A DNA stretch of 64,000 bases. Origin: Guillardia theta CCMP2712 (taxonomy: Eukaryota > Cryptophyceae > Pyrenomonadales > Geminigeraceae). Within the stretch, counting starts at the first letter, position 1; each line of letters opens with the position of its first letter. The position numbers and the translations under genes are program-made. The DNA is taken from positions 543,877-607,876 of the forward strand of contig NW_005434666.1 in assembly GCF_000315625.1 (NCBI RefSeq), written 5' to 3'. A model generated the notes under the pieces. It was given only the letters and a program-made list of their open reading frames with translations, was not told the origin of the DNA and made no database searches. Shown piece by piece: positions 11,490 through 23,600 of this stretch.

Positions 11490-13170
11490 TCAGTGAAAGA
11501 TAGAACAGACCCTTCTACTATACTTGCTCAGCATCGAAGAATGGATTAAGTCAAAAGATGGGAGTATCTCCAATGCGGCCGCTGCCGCTGCCTGTTGCTC
11601 TTTCATCGCCTATGTGGCAATGTTGGATATTGAAGCACAAAACCCTGTTTATCTGAAGTACCTGCGCTATAGCTCTGTGACCAGATGTCAACCTTTGACC
11701 CAACTTTGCATCTCTCTCCTTGATAGACTGCAGTTCTGATCTGAGGACTTCAATCTGTGCAATCAGATTATTCGCAGTTGTATCAAGTGATGCTGAATCC
11801 TGCCTGTTTCACCAAAGCCTCGTTTTCTTCTGAATTCTTTGTCTTACTCTGTAGCTCTGCATTGAGAACTTGCATCTCATGCTGCGGAAAAAGCTTAGAA
11901 TCGATGGTCAGCAAAACCTTGCGACAACCTTCAACAAAGAGATTTGTCCTTTCAAAGATTCGTTTTCATGCACCAGCCTCGATTCCTCTTCCTGTATTGC
12001 CATCAGGATCAAACTCAGTGCTCCTCTTGGTACCTTGGAAAGGGATAGCTTTTCTTTAAGAAGATCAAAGTCAGACTTTACATCCTTCAATTGCTCTGCA
12101 AACTGTTCTTCGATCAGAGCATAGCAACATCAGTCAGAAGAAGAAAAAACCTTATCGCGAGCCAAGATAGCTTCTCTTGTTTTCTCCTTGGAAGCCAGGA
12201 GCATTTCCTCGAAACGCCTCAAATCCTCCATCCTTGCGCTCAACTCTTCTTCGAGGGGCCCGATTCCTGCACAAACAAGTTACGCTCTTGCTTTTAGAAT
12301 GCCTGCAACTCACTTGGATCTTCTTCGACTTGAACCGTCTGGGCATGAGCCTGCAGTCGGTCGGAATGCATGCGTAGCATCGCAACCTGAAAGATATAGT
12401 TGCCACACTCCAACCATTTCAGAGCACGGATGCATACCTGCGACTCTAATTCTTGAATTCTCGCGTTGCTGCTAATTTGTTTCTCCTTGAGATCAGAGCT
12501 GACGTGCATAATCTAGAGACATCGCAGTCATATCATGAATAGCCCACGTCAGGGAAAGAACCTCGATAAATTCAGGCGATCCTCTCATCAGTTCAACTTC
12601 GTAGACTTCGTTGGTGGATGGACGTCGCATCTGCAGTCTCACAAAACTGCAAAGTTTTCATCAAATTGAATTAGACTGAACTCTGAAAATCAATAAATTC
12701 ATCAAATTTCGCACCTTCCCTGTTTGCCTAAAATCTTATCACGGATCATGTGCAAATTTTGTCCCTCGACATTTCGAGGCCATTCACCGGCTTCAGCAAC
12801 CTGTTGTAACGTTCTCAGCATGTTTTGTATGAAACAACATAGTACTGTATGCCATACAGCTACTAATTGGTCTCCATGCTGAATCAGCCCGCATCTGTCG
12901 GCTGAAGAGCCATGAATGATGCTCTGCACGTATGCGAACGACGCCTTCGTGGATTGCTGCTCAAAGGAATCAGCAGAGCCTTGTGCAATGGACGCCGACC
13001 TGAAAGAAGATTCCAACCCCTGCCAGGTCCGGATTTCCTCTCAGGTCAGGTCGGATCTCCTCGTTGATCGACCGGAACCCGCCACTACGATAGCCCTCTT
13101 GGGAGATCCTTGCCAGGTCAAAGGGTGACCGAGTTTCTTGGCTCTGTCGCATGTTGCCTGCCCCCTTCAT
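11490..13170 (-). CDS. PDZ-domain protein with coiled-coil tail
   Basis: The ATG at 13170 opens a first exon to 13000. Further exons at 12956-12858, 12800-12715, 12646-12562, 12512-12438, 12386-12314, 12266-12151 and onward join in phase. The first four build a PDZ domain, a module that binds C-terminal peptides. It shows LAGVGIFFQ (carboxylate-binding loop region), YVQSIIHGSSADRCGLIQHGDQLVAV, NVEGQNLHMIRDKILG and SFVRLQMRR. The rest is Glu/Lys/Leu-rich and heptad-like, hence a coiled coil. The ending is Gln/Ala-rich with TGA at 11490. Introns are 40-66 nt. The join near 11800-11830 is unclear: two good coiled-coil frames meet there one base out of step, so a small intron or a sequence error is possible. 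A similar PDZ/coiled-coil gene lies at 52465-53634. Confidence 0.75.
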
Positions 13171-13874
13171 GGCCCAATGTCATGGTTGCAATTCAGGAAG
13201 GGGAGAAAAAAATTGAACATATTGTGTCGATCTAGATTCTGAGCTTGTGAAAAATGTAGAAACAGCATGTTTCATCATGACTGTGCACAAAAGAACAAGT
13301 TGAGATAATCCACCGTCTCGCAGCGTTAACAATGGATCAACTGGAAGGTATGCAGGGCAAGGTAACAAGCAATCTTTTACATGATCTCAACGCCTAGACA
13401 CGACAGTATCTAACATCATCACATAGCACATCTTTTATCATCTCCTCCTGTCTTACCGCAATGTTACTCCATCCTCCTTGCATCGTGTTGCTAGGCTGCC
13501 GAATCCCCAAATCCCAGTACCGTGCCCTGGGTACCCACCCCTCTAGAGTCTACCCTCTGACCGAAAAGGCGAATCGCAGGGTGACGACCTAGGGGTAGCC
13601 CTTATCTCAGTACCCCCTCTAATACCCTACTAGGCTACAGATGGTACTCTTTACTTGCGGAGGCTTTTCCGCCTCCGAGTACCCTACCCCTTCCTCCTAG
13701 ACTAACCCTACCTCGTTCGTCACTTGGCGAGACTACCGGCGTACGGGTAGGGGTGACTATCATTTGCCGGGAGTCTCACTGATCAATATGATGTCGCGCG
13801 GACGATTTTTAAATTTACATTTCAGTGTTTTCAAAACGAAAGTGTAGCTCCCCTGTGGGAACAAGCAACGTGCC
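13171..13874. other. Divergent intergenic region
   Basis: The 704 bp separate two divergent gene starts. The middle part carries a G/C-rich TACCC-rich island (listed separately). I see no gene. Confidence 0.55.
13500..13775. repeat. TACCC/GGGTA-rich island
   Basis: This stretch contains many copies of TACCC, GTACCC and ACCCCTC scattered irregularly, plus the reverse form GGGGTA. It is not a tandem repeat. The same word set marks islands at 26640-26765, 35545-35715, 46865-47110 and 54190-54300. It sits between the divergent PDZ and phosphatase genes. Confidence 0.5.
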
Positions 13875-14822
13875 ATGCGTGTGCTTCGCTCCAGTCGCGC
13901 GGAGTTCCATGGCAAACAAGTCTACATCATCCGCCATGCCCAGGGGCAGCACAACGTGTCCTTTCAGTTCGACTTCGATCCTCCTCTCACAAAAGTCGGC
14001 AGACAGCAGGTCAGTCCCGCTGTGGTCGGTGCTCTCTGGTGTGACGCCGGAGACAGGTCAAGCAGCAGCATGAGATCTCAAAGACCCTTGGCGTCGAAGT
14101 TGTGATAGTTTCGCCGCTCAGGAGGACCCTGCAAACGGCTACGGGGCTCTTTCCAGGGCATACGAACATGGTCGCCTTCGAGGATATCAGAGAAACGGTT
14201 GCAAAAAAGTGCTCTTCCCAGCCACTCATATCTGAATTTCTCAGCTCACTGAATCATGCAACCTACGTCAACCCGTTGAAGATGCGATGAAAGAGTTTTC
14301 GCACGTTGATTTCCATCTCATCGAAATTGGTGATGATAAAGCTCTGGCACGGTACCGCTTATCAGAGCATCTGGTACTTTTTCACTTCTTCCAATCAGTT
14401 TTGAGGAACTCTCGGATGCGAAGGCTTTTAATCTCGACGTAGAATGCAAGTATGTAGCTCCTATTCCTCATCATGCTCTCTGTGTCACTCATTAATTGCT
14501 GTGCACATAGCGCACCAGAGACCATACGTGAGATTCACGAGCGATGTGAAAGCACCCTGAGGTTCATCGCAAGCAGGCCCGAGAAGAAGATTGCGATTGT
14601 GAGGGGAAAGCCTGAAGAGGAGTTCAAGAGATTGAACGTCAACTGCAGGTCAGCCATGCCGCTTTCCTAGCTGAGTTCATGGAGGTAAGACCGCTTCAAG
14701 CAGCAAGATTCATGTGTTTGGCCCATTTCGGTTGATTTTGATGCCAGGTCTGTCAAGCCAGGGAGCAAGTCAGCCGATATCTTGATAACTGTGAGATCCG
14801 TATGATCCAGTTTCGGGCATGA
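13875..14822 (+). CDS. Histidine phosphatase family (phosphoglycerate mutase-like) protein
   Basis: Seven exons close in phase to 210 residues: 13875-14009, 14057-14197, 14245-14351, 14399-14449, 14511-14598, 14649-14684 and 14748-14822. The family uses a phosphohistidine intermediate for phosphate transfer or hydrolysis. The catalytic motif is YIIRHAQGQHN with His 21. VVIVSPLRRTLQTA supplies the next phosphate-pocket Arg. The second catalytic His is in AIVSHAAFL. The C-terminus (YLDNCEIRMIQF) matches small PGAM-like proteins of plants and fungi. The length fits a minimal single-domain phosphatase. No signal peptide is seen, so it is probably cytosolic. The substrate cannot be read from sequence. 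Introns are 46-64 nt. Confidence 0.88.
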
Positions 14823-15505
14823 ATTTCTCAGCAACTTTGGAATCACGTTCAGCTGGCTGAGAGAAAAACGTTCCACTAGGTGAACTAATGACTCGGCTGG
14901 CATTAAGCCTGGGGGGAATGATTTTGTGCAATACATATATGACTTGTGTCCTGTCCTTTGGAAGCTGTTTGACATGATATTCGGATTCAAATGTCAGACT
15001 CGAACCGACCGGGTCAATGTTAGTTGCCGGATAATGATCATCCGAGTGCCATTCCATGAAACTTCTGCTGTACTTGTTGGCAAGTTGCAGGGTGTGCTAT
15101 ACTCTGCACCAAGGCGAGTAGTTAGTACAGTAAGTGGCTGTACTTGTCCGAACTGCGTCTCAGTCCGAGGCCGGGGCCAGCTCCCGGATCTCAAATGATG
15201 ATCGCCGGGATCAGTCACTACTGTAAGTCAGTGTTCCGGCGATCTCATCGGTCAACCCTTTGATAATATGGTCTACCATATCCGTGGCTACAATGTCGAA
15301 ACGGCTAGTAGCGGAGTAGCCGGAAGGTGTTTCCCGCCATGCGGAAGATGGCCAGACAAGAGCGTGCGGTGCAGGGGGGGGCGATGAAGATGGGACGGGA
15401 GAGTATGGCAGAGTGACGACAAGACTCTCTGCAAGATCCCTTCCTACTGCACGAGTAATTCAACAACGCTCTTTTCGAAATGAGAGAAAGCTGGAGAAGG
15501 TGAAT
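14823..15505. other. Intergenic, no supported gene
   Basis: The 683 bp precede the EF-hand gene. They include a CCGG-rich patch (15150-15260), a G run near 15374 and A/T-rich DNA near 14920-15000. No open frame has coding character. Confidence 0.5.
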
Positions 15506-18500
15506 ATGTCGTCTCGCGATAGCTGGATCAAAGGAGGAAGCTGGTGGGATCTGCAGCAGAGGGAGATCAAAGAGGTCTGTTCACTTCTTTGCTCTTGTCT
15601 TGTTGTCCTCTCATGTAAGAGGTTATAGGCGCAGGCCGATAGGCCTCACAATGACGGTGGAGCCGAGATGGAGACCGTGCGGAGATCACTCCCGCCGTCG
15701 CGCGTCAGCAGGAGGAGCCATGCAAGGAAATCTGATTCTCTCGTGTCTATCTCCTCACGAAATCAGACGAACAGTGATATGAGAGATAAGGAAGATGAGG
15801 CCGCAGATCATCTGGCTGAGGACGGGAATCGCAAGCTCAATGTGGGGGAACATCAGCGCAAAACTTTGAACATGCTAAATGCAGCTTGGGTCAAGCTGAG
15901 GAGATACTTTGCTTCTCAAGCGCTTGATGCGGGAGTTTCTCTGGAAGATATGAGGTGAGTAGTGGAGGGAGGGAGGGAGAGAGTGACAAAGAGCTCAAAT
16001 TAAACAACACAGTTTCACGGTAGAGGAATTGATTTTTGCCGTCGATTGCCTGGCATTGTACGCTACACGGCAGCAAATCACAGAGCTCTTCAGAGCCATA
16101 GATGAAGATGAATGTGGTAAGATGGTTCTTGTCTTGAATCCAGCTTTTTGCGCATTCCAACGGGACAAAGCCAGGCTGATGCATCTGTCCAGGTGTGATC
16201 ACAATCGCAGAAGTCGAGACGTATATGCGATCGAAAGGGATGAAGGTTCCCACTGAAAGGTGAGAGTCTAGATGCGATAAGTCCAGAAAGCAGAGGATTC
16301 GTATGACAAGAGTAGAAGGAGAAATTGCAAAGCCTCAGGCTGAAATGTTTAGGATCCGATATTTCGTTGAGACTTCGTGACCATTGGAAGCAGGAACCAA
16401 AAATCATCGCGGCGAGAAACTGACAAGGCAAAGAAACTTTTTGCAGAAATATTCGATCACGTTCTAGAGTTGATGGTATGCTGGGATCTGGATGGCAGTA
16501 ATTCGATTTCCCTGAACGACGTGGGTCGAGGAATCCGATTTTTGAAACTCAAAGGGATTGACGCAGATAAGATAGTCCAGGAGGCTGCGTCGGAGTGCAA
16601 CTTGATTGATTCTGTTCTCTATGTCAAAGATTTTGTACGGCATTTCTCCTGGCATGCCGTAGAACCTCATCCTGTACTTCTCTCCAAGTACGAGAATATC
16701 AAATTGAACCGAGCAGTGGTAATGAGCAAACTTCGCGTCTGGCGTTCCAAGCAGAAGCCTGATACGGTTGATTCTGATCTGAGAACCATTTGTTCCAAGC
16801 TTCGCAGTAGATGGGGTACAATCTCTTCCATTTTTAATGCGATACAAGCGAGTGAGAAGAGAGGAAAACTGTCCATTGACCTTGAAAGAAACATTTCCTC
16901 CAAACATAAGGAACGGGGCAAGAATTCTCGATCGGACCCCAGCACTATGCCATATAACAATACACCTACTACTCGGTTCATCTCATTTGAAGAATGGAAG
17001 TCAGCAATAGAATCTTGCGGATTGCAACTGACTACAGGTCAACTCGAAAAGGCGTTCAACTTGGTTGACAAAAACGCAAATGGGAAAATAACACTTCACG
17101 ACCTTGAACAAGCCATGCGTGCAACTGGATCTTTATCGCAGGCAAGCATCAAGAGTGATCCTGGACTCCTCAAAAAGGGGTCAAAAACTAGAGCAATCTC
17201 CGAATCTGCTAAGCTTCGAAACATTTTCTCACAGATTTGGGACAATCCGGTAGAAGCTTTCTGTTTTTTTGCAATCGGAGGAAACCAGACTGTAACATTG
17301 AACGAAGTGAAACATGGCATTGGAAGGTTGTCTGCTTTTGACATCAATGTACATCAATTACTGCAAGAAATTGACCATGTTTGCATACATGGACAGATAG
17401 ATTTGAAATCGTTTGTCCGATATTTCGCATTCAAAGAACGAAGCACGACGTCTGCAAAAGAGGAAATGATTCTATATGAAAAAATTAAGATGCAGCATAT
17501 GCAAGAAATCTTGGAGAAAGTAGAACGCTGGAAGCGACTCCGGCGACTTCCATCAATCACGTTCGAATCCTTTCGAATGATGACTTCATCTTTGACGAAG
17601 AATTGGGATGCACTCAAAGAAAAGCTTCTTGAAGAGTCAGGTTTGTCTGAATTTGAAAAATTTGAAGAGACATCGTTTGACAAGGAAATATTGTTGAAGT
17701 GTGTCACTCAACTGTTGCCGTTGTATCTTAATGACTCTGTGGAAGAGATGCAAGTGCGAGATTTTTTAGACTTGATCGACAGCAAAAAGTCACAAAAGCT
17801 GAGTGGGGAAGAGTTGAGAAAATTGATTTTTCATCCCCTGTTTGTGGCTCCTTACAGTGCTTTGCATGACAAATCGAGACGATGGTCCGCTCACGATGAA
17901 TCTCCCAAATTTGCTTCAGAGAAACAACCCCACGAAGATGAAGCAGGGATTGAGGTCCAAGAAGCAGATCCTTCACTTGACGCTCTTTTTGCTAGGGCAG
18001 AGAAGCTTGTAAGAGGCTTTGATGATTGGGACCATATGGCAACTCCTGGAATTCCCGATGACGAGGCAAACGTTGGCCACAATACGGTAGAGGACGATCC
18101 TGTGTTTGAGAAACAACTTTGGCCGACTGGTCAAAAAGGGAAGAAGGCCCTCGATGCTGCTGTTGGACATACAGAAATGGACGCATCTTCTTTTGCCAAG
18201 GAATCATTTGTACGACAATATGCCTCAAAGGAGATGTTTGAGATGTACTGTGGAATATCCGAATCAGGTATATCTGCGACTTTGAACGGTCTTCAAAGAA
18301 ATACGATGTCTATGAAAGAATTTTTGCTTTTGTTGAAATCACAGGCATTGATGCCGAAAATTTTCTCAAAAGACGATGCTGTTTCTGTTTTTAGACTTGT
18401 GAAAGATCGAGACGTGGCAAGAGGTTCAACGAAGTCCAATGATTTGACGTTTGAGAAGTTCAAATTGTGCATGGAGGAGCTGGCAAAACTTAGAAGTTAT

Positions 18501-20571
18501 AAGCTTCAATCTTTCGAAGTGAGAGAAAAGCCAGAAATCGTTTCTAGCAAGGCTCACTTGGCTTTGCCCGATGCCGATGTGCTGGAGAAATTGTGCAATG
18601 ACGATGAAAAACAAACTGTACCTCCTGAAACTTCTCCTGGGATCAAATCTCAAAGATCGACCAAGTCAATTGTTGAGCCGGGAATGTATTCTCCAATCTC
18701 TCCCTCCGAAAAGAAGATCATGACGACCTTTGAGGAGAAGTTTTGCAAGCGGAAGATGTTCGAAGATGCCTGCCAGTCAGAGATGGCGGCTTCGAGGAGG
18801 AAGTCAGGAGATCCAGTCATGGATCACGGAGCCTTCATGGCCTTCATGGAACAGCAGGAGATCGTACCGAAGGTTGTATCAAGGTCTGAGGCCAACACTA
18901 TCTTCCGTGCTGTCATGCGCGGGAAGGCTGTGCATGAAGCTCACGAGATGAATTTTGAGGATTTCCGGGAGAGCATCCGGAGGATCGGAGCATGGCGAGG
19001 CTACAGGATGGAAGAGTTTGGAATCCATCTAGAGCATATGGAGAGGAGCAACAGAAATTCAGGGAGCGGCAAGAAAGATGACGTGGCAGCCCACACTGCG
19101 TCCTCTCTTTGTAAGGTTCAGCTCTTCGGCTCTCCGTCCTCGCAGCGAGATCGGAACCTGAAAGGAGTCGCGCAGAATGAGGTGGCTGGAAGGGCCTCGA
19201 GACAATCAGAGATGGGCAGCATATCGGAAGGAGGAGAGGTCGTTGAGGACCTGAGGGAGGAGCTGCTGATTGCGAGAGAAGCCGCAGCTCGTCTAGGCAG
19301 TCAGAACGAAGCTTTGATCAAGTTTTCAGATGATCGCGAGCAAGTCATCGCAAACCAGAGCCAGGTGAGGCGGGAGGAAGCAGGTGAACGATACCATGAC
19401 AGGTTGATGACGCGACGATTGGCAGGAAATCTTGTGGCTGAAGAACCGGTGCGGGGAGCTTGAGGAAGCTCTGAGAAGGGGAGGAGGCACGGTTGCTGCA
19501 GTGGAATCAAGCAGCTTGGCAGAAGCGCTGAGGATGAAGAATCGAGAAGTTGAGAACATTCGCGAGGAGATCTCGTCACTTCAGGAGGAGCTCGAGGCTC
19601 TGCGTGAACGCAGGGCAGGTGACGTGCTGGAGATCATGCAGGAGCGAGACGAAGCGATTGAGGAAGCTGCAGCATTACGGAAGATCAATCAGGTGCTGCT
19701 CTCGTTGTCACTCCTTTCACACGCTCACTCGACGCAGGAGCTGAGGAGGCAGCTCTCCGACCTCCACAACTCCCTGCACAGACAAAGGACGCCCACCGAA
19801 GGAGGGGAGAAGCTTCTGCTGCCAGAGGTTCTGTCTCCTGATGACTTGGTTCGTTGCGTCTCCCTTGCTTCCCTTGCTTCTTCCTGCTTCTACGATCGGA
19901 GGATACCTGCTGGCTCTTACTCGTTTTTCTCCCAGGATCTTGAAAGCATTCACACGCAGCTCTTCGATCGTCCGCCTCCAGACGCTGCGAGCAGCATGCT
20001 GCTCGTTGGCCTTGACGTTGAAGCTGCTGTAGGGCAAGTTGTGCAGGTCTCCTCCGACGCCTCCCTCGTCCTCCTCTACCTCCTTCACTCTTCCCTCGTC
20101 ACCCCTCCCACGGCCTCCTCTTGCTCCCTGTCTTTCTCGCTCCCTCCCTGCTCCCTCCGTCGCCTCTCGTCTCAGCCTCCACCCTTGACGTGGCATCAGA
20201 TGGTTCCTGGTTTCCAATCGCGAGGTATCGGAGTCATCAGTCGCATTTTCACGGATGACTGCGGCGTGCAAGTCCACTGGCAGAGGTAAAAGTTTCTTCC
20301 AGTTCACCACGGTTCACACTCCCTCCCCCGTTCCCTCCCTCCCCCTCCCCTCGTTCCTTCGCTTCACCCTTCTCCTCGATCCCTCCCTCTCCCTCCCCTC
20401 ATTCCCTCCCTCCCTTTCAGTCGACCTTGCACTTGTTCCTACCTTTTGCAGTTGTTTCTACCTCCAACATTCTACGACATTGCAACCCAATGTTGACCCG
20501 ATGGCAGCGGGGAAATCAGCGAGGAAAGCACGGGAAGGGACGACATTTTCTCTTTGTGCCTGTGGAATTGA
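15506..20571 (+). CDS. Large EF-hand and coiled-coil protein
   Basis: Ten exons close in phase to 1,399 residues: 15506-15574, 15629-15954, 16013-16116, 16193-16259, 16394-19364, 19426-19692, 19738-19848, 19936-20046, 20176-20285 and 20508-20571. Calcium-binding loops are seen at residues 162-173 (DEDECGVITIAE, split by an intron), 220-231 (DLDGSNSISLND) and 414 onward (DKNANGKITLHD). A weaker one lies near 648 (DSKKSQKLSGEE). The 3-kb central exon holds further EF-like helices without clear loops. A coiled coil fills exon 6 (CGELEEAL to ALRKINQ). The end is a small module with GIGVISRIF, CGVQVHWQSGE and STGRDDIFSLCLW, like beta-barrel repeats that follow a V-x-W-x-x-G pattern. The role is probably Ca2+-dependent scaffolding; no enzyme domain is visible. 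Its stop is 73 bp from the prolyl oligopeptidase stop. Confidence 0.85.
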
Positions 20572-20644
20572 AGGGATGTATTCATGTCACGTACTCGAGG
20601 GATTTCTCCTCCTCTCTCCTCCTCTCCTGTCCTTGTGTCCTCAA

Positions 20645-23600
20645 TCAATCGGAGAATTCGGTTCCGGTGATGCTTCCGATGAAGGCGTAAATGTCCGCAA
20701 CTTCCTCGATGACCTTGGCTGTCGGCTTGCCGGCGCCATGACTGAAAGAGGAGAGGGGGAGAGGGACGGAGAAAGCGCGGGGGAGAGGGGGACGAGAGAG
20801 GGAGGGAGAGTAGATGTCAGGCAGGCAATCCAAACAAGTCAGCAAGTGAATCTCAGTCAGCAGTGACATCTTGTCAGGGATCTTATCGGAAGCACCACCA
20901 GACAACACAGCTTGTCTGTCACATATTCGTCTTACCCTGATTTGGTCTCAATGCGGATGAGGAGAGGACGGGTCTGTTTGCTGTTCCCTTCGAAGGCGTA
21001 CTGTAGCTGTAGGGAGGAGACGAGGTGGAGGAGCAAGAGAAGCGAAGGGAAAGGAGAGGAGGAGACAGAGATGGGGAGGAGATGAGAGGGGAGGGGGAAA
21101 CAAGAGGAGAGCAGAGAGTAAGAGAAGCGGTGAGGCGAGAGAAAGAGAGAATGCAGCGCCACCTGAGCTGCGTACTTGAAGGAGTGAAGTGGGACCACTC
21201 GATCATCATGGTCGGCAGTTGTCACGAGAACGGCAGGGTACTGGACGTCTGCGAGAAGAAGGAAGCGAAATGAGGACAGGAGATATATGGCTCCACGAGG
21301 AGGAAAGGAGGGAGGAGGAGGAGGGAGGAGGAGGAGGGAGGAGGAGGGAGGAGGAGGAATTCCAATAGAGGAGATAGAAGCTCGTCACCGTCTCGTGGTT
21401 TGATGTTATGAAGCGGAGATATGGCGTACAAGGCCTGCACAGGATGAGAACGTAAGAGCGCAAGGAGGTGATAAGGAGGAAGAACAAGAGGAGGTAGGGA
21501 GGAAGAACAAGAGGAGGTAGGGAGGGAGAACAAGGGGAGGTAGGGAGGAAGAACAAGAGGAGGTAGGGAGGAAGAACAAGAGGAGAGGGACAGGAAGGGG
21601 GAAGAGGAGAGAAAGGAATGCGGGGGGTAAACGCGTGGGAAGCAAGGAACCTTGAATTCCTCTTCGCTGTTTTCGGAGCATCCGTAGTCAGAGCACCAGG
21701 CGTACCTTCATCCTTGACATTACGAAAAGAGAAGGAAGAGGAGAGGACAAGAGCAGGAGGAAGAGGAGAGGACAAGATCGCCAGGGGAGGAGGAGAGGAG
21801 AAGATCGGCAGGGGAGGAGGAGAACAGGGGAAAGAACAATCACCCAATGGTGAACTTGTGAAAGCGAAGCATGTCCATCACTCCAACCTGCAAGAGGCTT
21901 TTAGGTTGTTGTTGATGATGTTGATGTTGATGTCAGTGTCGTTTTGTTGTCGATGATGATGATGACGACGATGATGATGACGACGATGATAGAGGAGAAG
22001 GAAGTGGATGATGGGCTGAGGAGAAAGGAGCAAGTAACGTGGAGGTTGGGATGAGATGGGCGAGAAGGACCTGGGGGATGGCAGCAGCGAACAGATCTGG
22101 ACGCTGGTTGACGCAGGCGCCGACGAGGAGACCGCCGTTGCTTCCTCCATTGATGGCAATCTTGGCAGGGCAGGTGTACCCCTGCTGGATGAGGTACTCG
22201 GCTGCCGCCTGGTCCGAGCGAGTGGGGAGTGATTAGAAGAGAGGAGGGAGAGAAGGGAAGTGAGGGGAAGGAGATGGGGGGTGATGACGGATAAGAGAGG
22301 AAGGGAGAGGAAGGGAGAGGAAGGGAGAGGAGGGAGGGAGAGGGAGGAAGGGGGAAAGAGCAAGTTAGAGAAAGGGAGGGAGAGAGGGGGAGGAGACACG
22401 ATTGAAGAGGAGGAACAAGTGTGAAAGAAATCATCTCCATGCACCTGGAAGTCGTCGAAGCCTCGCTGCTTGTTCAGTTTTCCTGGTTTCCCGTTGTTGT
22501 TGCATCCTGCCTCATGCCAGTCCTCCCCGTACTCTCCGCTGCTCCCAGGTCAATGACAGGAGGCAGGAGAAGGATGAAAAGAGAGGGAAGGGGAGAAGGT
22601 TGGAAGGAGAAGGAGGGAAAGGAGGGAGGAGGGAGGAGGGAGGAGGGGAAATTCTCACCCTCCTCGAATGTTTGCAACGCAAAGAAGGGCGTTGAAATGA
22701 TTGATGAAGACGGTGCGGAAGGGGTTGAAGGAAGGAGTGATGCTGATGCTGAACCTACGATGCCATTTCCCATCAGTGCCAATGACCTTGAAACCCTCAC
22801 TTCTCCTCCCCTTCAACATCCCCCTCCTCTCCCTTCTCTTTCCTGCCCTCATCGTCCTCTCCATCTCTTACTCCCCTTTCCTCTCCTTCAATCTTGTCCT
22901 GCTCTTTCTCACCCTCCCCTCCGCTCACCCTCCGTAGCCATAAAGGAGCGTGCAGGTGTTCCCAGAATGCTCTTGGCCCTTCTTCCCGACTATGAACATG
23001 GGGATCTTGGTTCCATCCTTGCTTTCATAGAAGACCTGGGGAGGAAGAGACTGAGAAAGAAGACGAGGAGAAAGACGAGGAGAAAGAGGATGAGGAAGAA
23101 GAGGATAAAGTATCGGTGATGGTGGTGGTTGAGGCAGACGATGGAGGGACGGAAGGACACTGACTTGTTTGGTCTCAAAATCTTCAGGACGATGATTGGA
23201 AACGATGTCCTGCAAATGGCTGGTAAACATCGGAACAGGTGAAGGAAGAGGGGCTGACGAGTTCGATGTACCATTGAAGGAGGAAAGGGAAGGAGGGACA
23301 GAGAGCTGGGCCGGAGGCCTGAAGGGAGGGAGGTGGCGGAACGATGTTGGAAGCACAGAAGCGGTGGAGGAGGGAAGGAGTGGGAGGAGGGAGGGGGGGG
23401 ACAGGCACCTCGCGCAGCTTGTGAGATTGCATCGTCTCCAAGTCAAACCTACAAGGTGAAGAAGGCGGGATGAGAAGGATGACATGAGAAGTGAAGCTCG
23501 AGAACCATCCTCTCATCGACATTGTAATTGTCATCTCCACTCCACACATCACAGGATGATATTCAACATCGGGCGAGGCCGCTCTCTTCTCTCCCTCACC

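Noticed and set aside
13500-13775. Telomere-like or subtelomeric repeat
   Set aside because: TACCC words are irregular, change orientation and recur between genes throughout the window; no tandem telomere unit is present.
20432-20866. Extension of the EF-hand gene across 20640
   Set aside because: The exon at 20508-20571 closes in phase with a good C-terminus and stop; going further would overlap prolyl oligopeptidase exons on the other strand.
21206-21847. 213-residue Pro/Ser/Leu-rich minus-strand frame
   Set aside because: It strings together introns and exons of prolyl oligopeptidase; the true exons inside it are in other phases.
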